Assembly (NCBI GenBank): GCA_021307315.1 | Contig: JAJSPD010000107.1 | Location: forward strand, 1 to 64,000 | DNA length: 64,000 bases | Direction of reading: 5' to 3' | Source of the DNA: Bisporella sp. PMI_857 | Taxonomy: Eukaryota > Ascomycota > Leotiomycetes > Helotiales > Helotiaceae | Shown here: piece by piece, positions 1 to 11,248 of the stretch | Position numbering within the stretch: position 1 is the first letter of the stretch | How the letters are laid out: each line of letters opens with the position of its first letter | Position numbers and translations under genes: made by a program | Notes under the pieces: generated by a model | What the model was told of the DNA's origin: nothing | The model's input: only the letters and a program-made list of their open reading frames with translations | The model's database searches: none

Positions 1-2
1 GA

Positions 3-3000
3 GAGACGGTGGATCTCACTCTCGGCCAGCAGTTCCAATCAGAGACTCTTGGCTCGTCCCGTTTTACTATACCAGAAGATATGACTCCGACTGAATTCCA
101 AGAGGCCCTTGATATCGACTCGAATAACGTAGCGGCCCGCGTCCAGATGCATACTCATAGCAAGACCTGTACCAAATACCAGAAAAAGTGCACACGGTCA
201 CGTACGAGAGCGAGTCATGTTCCGATTGTCCAGACTGAAGGGATGGCGACCGACGCCGACGAATCTCCGCAGCGTTCAGAGGCTCAGAGGCAGCTGCTCT
301 CGCAGTTTTGCAGGTTTCTCTTTCCAAGACCGCTTGTTCCAGAATCTATGGTTACGGAAGAAGGCTATATCCGGATGGAAAGAAATCACCAGTTCGTGAA
401 CAAGTATAACCCTGTCATTGCCTCTGCTACGGGATATAACCATGACGTTAACTTCACCGCGTCGTCTCCTAAGGTCCTAGCCGCCGTCTACTACATGACA
501 AACTATGCGACCAAAGCTCAGGTTGATCGCGGTCAGCTTGTACTCGCTGCGGCCGTGCTGAAGAAGGCCCAAGAGACGGCTGAAGCGGCAGCCGCTGAGA
601 ACAGTGGCTTGCCAGCGCCAGAACCGCTTGATATGTCTAAGTTCGCATTAAAAGCTTATAATCGCTTCACAAGAGACGTGGAGGTCGGAGCTCCAGCAGT
701 GGCTCACTTCCTACTTGGACAGCCGTCTGCGTACATTCCAAAAAGCGACAAGTCTGTGACAATCAACTTCTACTGGGTCAAGACAAACGTCCGGAGGGTT
801 CTAAACAGGTTACTTGGCGAGTCTACTAATGAGGACATGGCGGAATCCGCAAATCAGTACGTTAACTTTGACGGCCGTACCCGCCGCACGTCGATATATG
901 AGAATTACGAGCATCGAGGCGCTAGACTTGCTCGTTTATGTTTCTACGAATACGCGTCCCAGATTTTCATGCAGACGTTCAAAGGCGCTAAGAATCGAGC
1001 GTTCCTCTTTCCATTCGATCCTTCTCACCCGCTACATACGACTCATATCCAGGTCTCTGTCAGCTCCTTAAAGTCGTTAAAGACTCCCTCTCTGTGTGGC
1101 AGTTTTACTTCCATGTCAGAGAAGGACACCGATGTTCTCGATACTACGCTAAGGACTCAAGACGAAATACACGAGGTTCTCCTCGGCCTATTCTATCCAT
1201 GGAATAGGCTTCAGGATCTCCAGAGCGACCATCTCGAATCTCTCCGTGCTGCACCGTACAAAAATACGTGGCTATGGAACTTCGTCTTCCCATCTCTCCC
1301 TCCTTACCTGGTCCAGCTATCAGAGAACGTCGTGCTTCTCCGGCGGAGCAAGGAAGCTGCTGATCAGGATAGGAAGGAGCGTGGCATAGAGATTGATGAC
1401 TACCTTGAAGCTGTAGACCATGAGGTCTACAATGAAAACGAGGAGGCCAATGTAGACATGGACTTTGCTACGCTTCAACCAACAGAAAATAATCTACTTC
1501 AAGCTGCTTTAGCTTTCCCAGGTATTACTACAGACAGCCTCTCTTCGTTGCGGTTTTCTCGAAATCGTTTATTACTTGGTACCCAGTTCACGCCTGCAGC
1601 TCTAGTCAAAACTTGGTCTAGAGAGTTGAAGGCTTTTAAGGATCAAGGTCAACCAGATCTTGATAGTACTGATGTCGATGCCAATATCTCCTCTCAATTC
1701 GATACGAGCTGCCCAGGAGCCGCTCTCATTCCAGTTCTTGGTTACAGCACAGAATCTAGAGCATCTTTACAATATCTACAGGCATCATTTCAAGCCGACC
1801 CATCTGTCGACACTTTGCTGGCTCTTATCACAAGCCAATACCCTCTCAACCGAAAACAGCGAATGATCATTGTTGCTCTGTTCCACCGGGTTCTACACCC
1901 TGTTCAGATCAATTCTGTCCGTGATCAGTTCCTGCTTTATCTTGGCGGCATTGGGGAGTTGGCAAGACTCACCTCATTAAAGCTTTTATGTTTGGTCTTT
2001 CGATTATACAAAAGCATGGTGACGTCCTGCTCACCGCTTCGACTGGTGCGGCAGCTGCAAACGTCAACGGTGCTACCTACCACTCCGCTCTTGGTTTTGG
2101 GAATAACGGAAATCAACCTGTACGTCAAGCCACGAAGTTTAGACTGTCTCATAAAAGAATATTCATCCTCGACGAGATTAGTATGGTTAGTCTTGAGAAC
2201 CTGGTACAGATTAACGATCGGTGTAATGCTCTCTGGGATTTGAATCGAGCATCAGATATGATTTTGGGTGGGCTTCCTATTGTCATATTTCTAGGGGACT
2301 TCAACCAGTTCAGGCCAGTCCGTGGTCATGCTATATGGAGCCAAGCCAGTGATGACATTGCTGTCCTGCGGTCAGGGAAATCTATCTGGGGTCAATTTAA
2401 TCAGGTGGTATTCCTGACGGAGCAGATGCGTCAGGCCGAAGATGTAGCATTTCAGGATTTACTCCAGAGAGCACGCTCCGCCACTTTGACGGAGGACGAT
2501 GTCGCTACCTTGAATTCGTGTACGATTGAAAACAGGGTTGCCAATGGGGAGACGCCACCAGAATGGGCCATTATACGACTCAATCGTGTACGTGAAGAAG
2601 CTAACTTAATACATCTGCAAGCGTTCGCCAAAAAAAGAGGTCAGAAAATCTATCTCTTTCCCGCCAGACACGATGCACCTACGGGAACGAATTTAGATCC
2701 TTCTACGTTGCTCAGAATGATATACCAGGTCGGTGAGCAGGGATACCTTAAAGGTCCAGGCTTCTTTGCCTTTACAAAGGGTATGCCTATTATGCTCCAA
2801 CAGAATACGCATACGTATGCCGGTTTAGTCAATGGTATGAGAGGGACTGTCGAAGAAGTAATATTGGATACAGACGTGCGAGGTACATAAGCAGTTATCG
2901 TTCTTGCAGGTCTGATTTGCTAACAAAGACATAACGACGGCGATAGGCTCGTGGATAGAACTCGATGATCAGTTCATTCTGTGTACAGTTCCTTCGCTAT

Positions 3001-3434
3001 GTGTCCTTGTTCGACCGGCACATGACCATAACTTATTATTCTCTGATATTTCCGACGGTCTGGTTCCTGTCTTCCCAGTACAGATGAAAGGGCAGATCCC
3101 GAGCATACCCGGCTTGTCGTTTTACCGACATCAGGTCCCGTTGACGCTTGGATTCGCCTTTACCGATTATAAGAGCCAAGGTAGTACGTTTGTCAGCCTT
3201 ATTCTAGATCTCCTTTTTGGTAAACAACGCGGCGTTGACCAACATGGCAAATGGACCTCGATCAACGTCCAGCTTGGCAGGGTCAAATCCCTGTCAGGGG
3301 TGTGGTTGCGAGAACCGATCACGCTTCAAGACGTTTCATTTGCCCCTCACCCGGATCTCCAAGTTGAACTGTCCCGGCTTGAGGCTCTAGAACAACGGAC
3401 GATTAGTCTGTGGGAGAGCTCACCTGATTCTTGA
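3..3434 (+). pseudogene. Helitron Rep/PIF1 helicase, copy 1 (N-terminus missing, one frameshift)
   Basis: This is the replication-initiator helicase that would nick and unwind the Helitron. The reading frame enters from the left edge. The Rep tyrosine motif YYMTNYATK is present (about 493-519), followed by the C-terminal PIF1 helicase: ILDEISM (Walker B), GDFNQFRPVRG, FTKGMPIMLQQ and FTDYKSQGSTF. One base is missing in Walker A near 1955: copy 2 reads GGVGKT here, while this copy shifts frame until about 1985. A 46-nt intron, 2883-2928 (GTACAT...GCTAACAAAG), joins the last exon 2929-3434 in frame. The same intron occurs in copy 2. The protein is closely similar to copy 2 throughout. The product is probably inactive because the ATP-binding loop is out of frame. 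Confidence 0.85.
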
Positions 3435-3781
3435 TATGAACCTATGGGACGACTCTCTTAACCCTGAGTATTACTCTTCGCTTCATTCTACGTATCATAT
3501 CTACCTCATATTTATACTTGCCTTAACAGAGATATGGTATATTGCTTTTCTTTGGCTTTTAGGCAATTGTTGCGAGGTTTCTGATACACTTAAGGCTACG
3601 GCCATCCCACGCCGTACCATCACTTACTGTTTCATATATTGCTTTTTCATTATCTCTATCTCTGCTACGTAGCCTCTTATTTCCCACATACGTCTTGCTT
3701 CCTCGCTGTTTCTCATATGACCTAAGTTAACTCCTCTTGATTCTTTTCGTTCTTCTGTGTTGATACTTCCGTAGTATAACG
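3435..3781 (+). other. Spacer between the Helitron helicase and the second ORF
   Basis: No convincing gene is seen here. The stretch is shared with copy 2 as far as about 3713, where copy 2 jumps to the equivalent of about 4765. It therefore belongs to the Helitron. Confidence 0.6.
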
Positions 3782-4760
3782 ATGGTTGGTACTCGTACAA
3801 CCCCGAGCGGAAGGACTACGGTCACGTTAGCTGGTTCCCCTGTTATAGATGCCGCTGATGATAAAGACGATACAATTGATATTACCGACCAATTCTCGGT
3901 AGGTTTTCCACTTACCCGGTTATTTCTACTTGTTGATTTCTTAGGAACCGCGCAGCTCTATGCCGCCTTACTCGGACAGCGTCTACGCTAGGCCTTACCA
4001 ATCTAGTTCTATCGATCTGCATACACCCTTTTCGGCCCCCACTCCCTCACCATTTGTGTCTCCAAACAAGAGACCAGCGACTCCTCCTCCAGCCTTAAAC
4101 TTTGACGGTGTACCGAACCTTCCCTACTTTCGTGGCCAGTGGGTATACGTTGAGAATCTTAAACGTCTTGATCCGAAGCTTTCATGGGGGACTTTCAGTA
4201 GAAATGGAATACTGTGGCTAGCTCATAATGACCCAAACGACTTATACGATGATGAAGAACTTGGACCCTTAGGTATTATTCTCCTAGGCCAGCTCGGTCC
4301 GTTCATTACACTTAAGACTGCCGAGAACAATTTCAACAAGGACAAGCCTGAGTTTTCTTTGCAATTACAAGTAGAGGAGCGATCTCTAGAAATCCTAAAA
4401 GACTTGATTCGTCGGCGGGATAGAAATCTCACTGTTACAAATCCCTTACGTGTTAAGGTGGCCGAGTCGGACATCACTTTCCCCTCTTTTACCCCCGGAG
4501 ACGCATTCCCTTTTACCTTTGACGGAACGACCACGGACGACGACCAAGACGGCGATGGCATAGATGCCTCTCGCTTCGCCGCTGGTGACAAGGTCGCTGT
4601 TCAGGCCTGGTTTGGCAGCTACGTCTTCACGAACAAGTCTGGGAAAACCGTGTCTGGTCCGAGCTTCCGCCTTTTGAAGCTTTGGAGGTTGCAAGCTGGT
4701 GCTCCTGGCTCCTCGAGCCTGAATAGCAGCCCGATTACTAAACGGAGGCGCATATTGTAG
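3782..4760 (+). CDS. Helitron second ORF, possible OB-fold/ssDNA-binding protein
   Basis: I do not recognise this family with certainty. Exon 1 is 3782-3898. A 46-nt intron, 3899-3944 (GTAGGT...TTCTTAG), joins exon 2, 3945-4760, in phase, giving about 310 residues. The N-terminal 75 residues are polar and Pro/Ser/Thr-rich. A compact domain follows, starting near the FRGQWVYVENLKRLDP stretch; it has an acidic loop (DDDQDGDG) and ends in GDKVAVQAWFGSYVF and GPSFRLLKLWRLQ. Alternating hydrophobic strands and this ending resemble OB-fold ssDNA-binding proteins. That is inference from pattern only, but it would suit a rolling-circle element. The C-terminus ends in a basic KRRRIL. Copy 2 has lost this ORF almost exactly, while a third fragment at 33515-33637 keeps its 3' end. 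Confidence 0.6.
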
Positions 4761-5490
4761 TATGGTTACGTCCTTTCTCAACATTTAATTATATACGAGC
4801 TATTTCTTTTATAATCTCACAGTTCACCGTTCGTATTATCCCAATTATTTCTGGTGAATTCGTCACGTGTTCGTTTACTCCGACGCTGTGGTCTGTGCGC
4901 CATACCTGAAACTTTACACTTACAAACTACTTATTCTAACGTTTCTTAATTAAAATTCCACTACTCTAATCTATTTCGAAGGCTTCGTGTGAGCCGCAGG
5001 CTAGCACCCATGTTTCAAGAGTAGTCTAGCGCCGCTAGGATAAAAGTGCTTCCGTTCCGAGATCATGTTACCTACTCTTGTATATGGCCTGAGATCCCTG
5101 TCAAACGTGCACACTGCTCTGCGGTTATTTTGTATGTGTTTTTCGTGAAATCATCACATTCGCCATTTTGGATTTTCACCCATAGAACCATCAAATCGTG
5201 ATAATATTATCCATGCAACTATACGATTGTGCGCCGAAGTTGGCTCTATCCAGTGATATGGTTCGTTTTGCTCCAATCCCATTTGTTCATAGAGAAATGA
5301 TCCCCTAAGTGTTAATCCAGACCGCGTCGAAGCCGGCACCCAACTACTATTCCCACCCTTACAGTCTGAAATACGAAGCCAAACACCGTCTATAATTAGT
5401 GGATAGCTATTGAATACCGCCAACAAATTTACTTGTTACGAACAACCGATTTTACCCAGTTTTTGGACGCGCGTCGAGCCCTCTGCAACA

Positions 5491-8262
5491 ATGCGAACGA
5501 AGTCGACTGTTCGAAGAGAGTGGCGAATGCGTGCCCATACCTCTGAGGATCTCGTCGAACAGGCCAAGAATACAAGTGATATGCGGGGTATCCAGCATTT
5601 GGTTACGAAGGCAGAAAACGCGTCGGTTGACGTGCAGAAAGGTGTTATCCAGGCCGGTTTAGAACGCCATCTCTATCCATTCCAACCGCGTCAGAAGCAA
5701 GTGGATGCGATCTGGCATTTGGTATTCAAGAAGGACGATCTGCTTCTTGCAGCCAAGACATCTTTTGGCAAGAGCGTCATATTCCAGGCAGCGCCATTGT
5801 TTTGTCGCGGTGGCATCGGCCTCATCATCATCCCTTTGGATCGAATTGGACAGGAGCAGTGCATCAAGATCCAAAAGCTTCCTGGAGCGAGATCCGTGTT
5901 TATCAATGGCAGGACGGACAAGACTAATGCATTGGCCCAAGAGATTGAGGTAGGGGCGTATACTCATCTTATCATGGGTCCTGAGATCGCGGCCGGTTGG
6001 TTTCGGTCAATAGCAAGGAACCCGTCCTTCAAGAGACGCGTCTCTGTCGTAGCTATCGATGAACTGCATTTGGTAGCCCTATGGGGGAATGGTATCCGTC
6101 CACAGTATGCACAGCTTTCTCTCCTCCGTCGAAGATTAGGAGGAAATATCCCTTGGTTTGGCTGCTCCGCTACTCTAGACCAGAAGACATTGGGCATTGC
6201 GAGAAAGATGACAGGTTTCCAAGCCAGCTGCGAGTTCTTTCGAACGTCCGTCGACCGGCCAGAGATTAAATTGATCGTCGAGATAATCCAGCCACGAACA
6301 ACCAAGAGATTCACGAGTCTATTCTTCGTTCTCCTAGCTGCCATGACGGACGGCTTGCCAACACCAGAAAGGATTCCGAAGACTGTGATCTTTATAGACT
6401 CCCGGCGTGATATCCAAAAATGTGCAGAGTGTTTGCGTGGGTGGCTGCAGAAACTGTCAGCTGGTATTATCAAAGACCGCGACTGCAGACGGATCATCCA
6501 AGTATACCACTCACACACCACTATGAACGATAAGAATGCTATATATGAAGAGTTCTCGAAGGCGGATTCCAAGATTCGAATCATGGTTGCCACAGAATCA
6601 TTGGGGACGGGGGTAGATCTCTCCGACGTCAAGCGAGTCGTCCAGTATGGCTTCCCTTTGGACCGGCTTTTATGCGTCCTTATCCAACGGTTTGGTCGTG
6701 CGGCCAGAATGGCTGGTATCAAAGGAGAGGCTATTTTCCTGGTGGAAAGCTGGGCTATAGGTGACAAGATCACATCGGCAAGAAGTGCGATGTTGCCTGG
6801 CAGTCAGACGCCGTCAGCTTTTAGACGGCCTTCCGGCATAAGCAGGTTGGCTCGGTCAGACTCTGCTGAAGTAGAGGTGGACAGCGATGTTCCAGATAAT
6901 GAATCGGATGTTGCTCTAGGCGACATTGATGGTGTCGTGCCGGAAGAGCAGCGCAGACGTAAAACAGAGAAAGAGCGCCGAACGGACTTGTGCCATGACT
7001 CTCCTGCGCTATACAATCTTGTCAATCGATCCACATGCCTACGCCGAATTCTGATGGACTGGGTACAAGAGAGCTTGTCCGACCCAGCATCTAGATTACC
7101 AGCTCCAGAACCGGACGAGTGTTGTAATGTCTGCAATCCCAGCCTATTTCGGACGGTACCTTTCCCATGGGATATTGCACCTAGTCTTCGGAAACCACAG
7201 GCTGGAACGGCATTAGGAGCGTTTCATGATCGCCTAGTTCTCTGGGGAGACAACCTTGTCAATTCGACACATCAGATAGTGAAGCCTGAGGTTTCTGTGC
7301 GTCTACTTACGCAGAAAGGTGAATGGATCTCATTATCTACAGAGTATGCGGACATCTGCTCGGCTGCTGACTTGAAGAGGTTTTTGAAATCAGCTTGGTT
7401 AAGAGAGCATTGTGACGAGCTATTTAAAGAGTTCATGGATATCAAGTCCTATGTAGTGAAGAACTGGCCCGGAGCTACTGCTCAAGGTTCTATGTTACAA
7501 GCACGGACAGGATCATGGGAAAGTGGGTACTCCACGCTACAGGAAATTGGTACGTCATTCCTGCAGCAGAGAGATGAATATATTTCTTCCCTACATCGAG
7601 TTATTGCTCGTGCAAGGGAGAGTTCAGCCTCATATTCTCCGTGTCCGCCAAGCAGGACGATACTGTCAACTGAACCTAAAATCACTAGTGAGCAGCTGTC
7701 TCAACAAAGAGCATCTCTCGAGAGGCAAGGCCCTCTTACCACTGAGCAGCAGTTTCAGCAGAGAGCATCACCCGAGCGACAAGCTCCTCGCACCACTAAG
7801 AAGCGAAGGTCCCAAGAAAAAAAAGCGTTTGTCGAAGCAGAGACTTCGATAAGTCCCGATCAGGAACGAAGGGCGTCATTCTTGCGTGAGCGGGAAGAGT
7901 ATGCTTCATCGCTCGAGCGAGTCATTGTCCAGGCAAGAGAGAGATCAGCCTCATGCACTCCTTCTCCATCCGCCCGGTCAATAGCGATAGCACCCGTCGA
8001 CTCCTCGTTTACAACTATGAACGGGTCAATAACATCTACTATAATCGTAGATTGCTCTTCCCCTCTATCTTCTGTTTTCGAAAACAGTGAGAATGAGGTC
8101 TCTGTTGCAAATGATAGCAATCGGTTGTCAAAACGTCCTGCATCGAGTCAAGGGGAAGGGGATACGACGACGAAACGGGTTGCACTCGGCGTTCTGGACT
8201 CCAATGTACGGCGAACTTCTCGCAGCGACAATGGCAAAATCAGCCGTTACTACCACGTATAG
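5491..8262 (+). CDS. RecQ-like superfamily 2 DNA helicase
   Basis: This is predicted to be an ATP-dependent 3'-5' DNA helicase. I chose the ATG at 5491; an in-frame ATG at 5410 would add 27 residues. Counting from 5410, Walker A is AAKTSFGKS (114-122). Walker B is DELH (217-220), where canonical RecQ has DEAH or DEVH. Motif III is GCSATLD (about 251-257). The second RecA domain has ATESLGTGVDLSDVKRV and the arginine-finger motif QRFGRAARMAG. A RecQ zinc-binding pattern follows (CLRRILMDW ... DECCNVC). The C-terminal 250 residues are low complexity and contain two internal duplications. It resembles the RecQ-like helicases that fungi carry in subtelomeric or mobile regions. It lies 474 nt after the Helitron end and converges on the DUF6589 gene with a gap of about 114 nt. 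The ORF is intact. Confidence 0.85.
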   Translation: MRTKSTVRREWRMRAHTSEDLVEQAKNTSDMRGIQHLVTKAENASVDVQKGVIQAGLERHLYPFQPRQKQVDAIWHLVFKKDDLLLAAKTSFGKSVIFQAAPLFCRGGIGLIIIPLDRIGQEQCIKIQKLPGARSVFINGRTDKTNALAQEIEVGAYTHLIMGPEIAAGWFRSIARNPSFKRRVSVVAIDELHLVALWGNGIRPQYAQLSLLRRRLGGNIPWFGCSATLDQKTLGIARKMTGFQASCEFFRTSVDRPEIKLIVEIIQPRTTKRFTSLFFVLLAAMTDGLPTPERIPKTVIFIDSRRDIQKCAECLRGWLQKLSAGIIKDRDCRRIIQVYHSHTTMNDKNAIYEEFSKADSKIRIMVATESLGTGVDLSDVKRVVQYGFPLDRLLCVLIQRFGRAARMAGIKGEAIFLVESWAIGDKITSARSAMLPGSQTPSAFRRPSGISRLARSDSAEVEVDSDVPDNESDVALGDIDGVVPEEQRRRKTEKERRTDLCHDSPALYNLVNRSTCLRRILMDWVQESLSDPASRLPAPEPDECCNVCNPSLFRTVPFPWDIAPSLRKPQAGTALGAFHDRLVLWGDNLVNSTHQIVKPEVSVRLLTQKGEWISLSTEYADICSAADLKRFLKSAWLREHCDELFKEFMDIKSYVVKNWPGATAQGSMLQARTGSWESGYSTLQEIGTSFLQQRDEYISSLHRVIARARESSASYSPCPPSRTILSTEPKITSEQLSQQRASLERQGPLTTEQQFQQRASPERQAPRTTKKRRSQEKKAFVEAETSISPDQERRASFLREREEYASSLERVIVQARERSASCTPSPSARSIAIAPVDSSFTTMNGSITSTIIVDCSSPLSSVFENSENEVSVANDSNRLSKRPASSQGEGDTTTKRVALGVLDSNVRRTSRSDNGKISRYYHV

Positions 8263-8376
8263 TATGTACTGTAGATGGACTATTCCGAGTCGATGTCTGA
8301 AGGTAAACCCCACTCATTGGTTCCATCCCTGTCTTCTAAAGGCTGTGATATGCATTAGTATGAGAATAGAACTCCA

Positions 8377-11014
8377 TTAGAATATACACACCAATATCGC
8401 CATCGCATCACTAGCGGGATCTAGATCAGCGGTGGCCCTCCTCCTTTCATACGGTGGCACTATAATTTGATCTTCGTCTCTCATGACTTTGGCATTAAAC
8501 ACTTCCAGCTTTTTCGTCGCTACTCTTTCAAGCCCGATTGTATGTATGTCTGGTGCTTGGTGCTTTGCCGCTCTGCCGCCCTCGTATAATCTGATCGAAT
8601 CGCATGCCAACTCGAACGCCAATGTATGGATATCATCAACTGGGGAGGGCACAGAATGCCTGGAGTTGTCCTTCCGCGCAAATGCCTTCTCTATGGCCTT
8701 GCGTAGACGGACAGTATATTCTCCCGTCAATGAGGTAGTCTTGAACAGAGCATCTAATCCAAACGTCGACGTTCGACGGGCCCAAAGCTCTCTTTTCAGC
8801 TCCAGGTTCAGATATTCAAGGCTACGATCGACTTCCTGCCAGGTGTCCCGACGGCCATGTGGATTAACGAGGCTATTTGAAAGTATTGCGCGCCGGAGCT
8901 CCTCATCACAAGCTTTGGTGCTGGTAAGCCGCTTCAGATAAAGCATTTCGAATGCGTAGTTTGATTGACCAGTTCCCTCGAAGTAAAAGCAGCAGACGCC
9001 AATAACCCGGTCAATGAGTCCTATGTCTCCATTCTTGATGCCGTACTTCAAGGCCTTGTATACGATCATTTGTTGAAGGTATCGAACATGACTGAGAAAC
9101 TCCTCATCAACGGTGTTGTTGGCGTGCCTCTCCTTGGATGGTCGCCAAGCTTATGGTTCGAAGGCTGATCTGCGAATGTCTCCCACTAGATCCATGAAAC
9201 CTTTAGCACTCATGTCTTTAATTGCCTGGTCAACATTATCTTGCTCCGAGGTATCGATGTCGTGCTGTTCGAGGCGGGTATAGAGAAGGCCTACAACCCG
9301 AGCATCGAAGCTATGAAGTACTAGCTCCTCTAGAACTTGAAAGGCTGTACGGTCCGCGGGAATATTCTTCCGTCCCCAGAAGTTAATGTTATGGTAGAGT
9401 GTTGAAGCGTCTTGCTGCTCCATAGTTCCATAATGTGTCCGTTGCATAAGCCAGAGGAAATTCATCCGCAGGTGAAAGAGAGCAGCGACTCCAATTAGCC
9501 AGTCTTTTCTGTCGTATGTTGCAGATGCGTCCACTTGCTCGGCTTGCATAGATCGGATGAGTGAAGAGGTCTTCTGATCGCCAAATGCTAAAAACAATCG
9601 GTCGTTAAACTCTGTATCATCCAATTGGAACTGATGCTTGTAGATACTTTCTATGACCTCGTAGGAGCCGTCTAGAGTACCTTCGTTGAAGAGAATCGGG
9701 CCGAGCATCTTGCTGTCTGTCTTTCGAGGCTCGAGCAACTCAACTGCTGGCATAACGGGGTAAGTGATGTTGGAATTAGCGAATATGGACTTGACTGATT
9801 CTGGATATGCTGTTCGAATGGCCTCTGCTATGAAGTAGCTGTCAATGTTGGCGGTAGTCTCGTCATATACTGCAGCACCAGGAGAGTATGGAAGATCTTC
9901 TATTGTAAGTGGAACCTCGCGGTGCAGCATTGACTTCTTCAATCCACCTAAAGGGATGTCGGCACCTCTGAAAACCTTACCCGTTGTCACAGAGCGCATT
10001 TCTGCGTGGTTTGAAATAAGCTGATGCTTGACACCTTCACGGTAATTGAAACTATCATATACAACACAAGCATCTAGCTGCTGGCCATGTCGACGGACTG
10101 TCCCCTACATGCAATCAGTCGACGTCTATGCTGAGAGACACTAAGGATGCCTTTGCTTGTTCTGCCACTGTTTCAAGATGCTTGTGGACCCCTTTGTAAC
10201 CTTCACAGAGCCCGAACTGGTGAAAGAGATCCAGAACACGTCGTTTCACCCCATTGGAGTGAAGAAAGGCACCAAAGACGCGGGGAAACTTGTTGCTCCC
10301 TTCTGAGGCCCGAGAATAGCAAAGAATTGATGTGATGATCGCGATCCTATGGTTGAATTTGGAAGGATCTCGCGGTGCCCGATCTTTCCTCTCCATCTTG
10401 GGCGCCATGAGTCCATTGAGCAGTCCACATAGCATTGGAGCGCGCACGTTGACTTCCTCATGCATCTGACCGAACTGCATATCGCCAAGTATACACTCGT
10501 AGTCCTCGAGTTTCTGGCCATCCCCAGGCTGTCCCTCCTGACCAATACCGGCCTGTGAAGTCTTCTCTTGCCGGCGGTCGACTTGATAAGCACTAAACAT
10601 ATCTCCGGCCGCTTCCAGTGCTTTCATTTCCTTCCTGAGAGCTTTGACAGTAACAATTCCCGCCGTACCAGATGCGGGATGTCCTTGCAACGCATCTAAG
10701 ACCTCTGGCTGACCGTAGATAGCCTCCGCAAGCCGTTTGGCGCGTGTGGTAGGGCGTTCCCCGTAGCCACCGGAACCTTGAGTTGTGACGTAGACATGGA
10801 TGAATTCTCGTAACGTGATGTCCTTTTTCCTCATAAATTGACATATCTCGTCCACCCGCTGTGCTTTGCTATGCCTCTGAGACCCTCTTGCCCTTTGACG
10901 GCGTCCATTAGTTGTGGTAGAAGAAGCAATTCGCTGTGGACTTGGTGGGGGCGGGTTCAATCGGGTGCTCTGACGGCGCTGGTATTCCCCCGACATAATC
11001 AAATATTCAATCAC
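8377..11014 (-). pseudogene. DUF6589-family protein, one in-frame stop
   Basis: This is a large fungal protein of the DUF6589 family; its biochemical function is unknown and it is often found in repeat-rich regions. The likely start is 10996 (MSGEYQRRQST), with an in-frame Met at 11014. The N-terminal part (to about 10142) has a basic, Pro-rich head and the segment NKFPRVFGAFLHSNGVKRR. A candidate 37-nt intron, 10105-10141 (GTGTCT...CATGTAG), restores frame into VVYDSFNY and the 9151-9999 segment. A TAA at 9151-9153 interrupts an otherwise open frame, which resumes at once and runs to 8377. Downstream lies SLEYLNLELKREL, the conserved DUF6589 C-terminal motif. The 37-nt intron is short, so that junction is uncertain. 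Only the single stop marks it as broken. Confidence 0.7.
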
Positions 11015-11151
11015 TTGCGGAATAAGAGCATGGCAATCGAATGAATCTATTCAATGAACTGTCTGATGTGTGGTTGTGGATGAAAATAGGTTTTAAGATG
11101 GTCTTCAATTTTGTACGAAATATTTCCGCACAGGCCAAAAAATCAGGACAC

Positions 11152-11248
11152 GGCACTCAGGCCATTTGGTCGAGGACCACATGTGACTTACCGATTAGGT
11201 ATAGTCTGGTCCGGTGCCCCTGGCACGACCACAAATGGCCTGAGTGCC
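11152..11248. mobile_element. Palindromic MITE, copy a
   Basis: A 97-bp element has perfect 17-bp terminal inverted repeats, GGCACTCAGGCCATTTG and its complement. A related copy lies at 40752-40845 with the same termini and a similar core (TCGAGGAC, CCGATTAG, TCCGGTGCC). No ORF is present, and the class cannot be assigned from the sequence. Confidence 0.7.

Larger units (their letters stand above)
1..5017 (+). mobile_element. Helitron copy 1, left end outside the window
   Basis: This rolling-circle transposon encodes a Rep/PIF1 helicase (3-3434) and a second ORF (3782-4760). Its right border is set by comparison with the minus-strand copy at 26443-33164: the two match up to the bases TGTTTCA at 5011-5017 and then diverge. 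Just inside this end lie two small inverted repeats, CGAAG-G-CTTCG (about 4978-4988) and AGCC-GCA-GGCT (4993-5003). A hairpin near the 3' end is expected of Helitrons. The classical terminal CTRR is not at the homology edge; a CTAG lies 13 bases inside it. Confidence 0.85.

Noticed and set aside
1940..2000. Programmed frameshift in the Helitron helicase
   Set aside because: The two copies break at different sites with different sequence, and each break is explained by one missing base.
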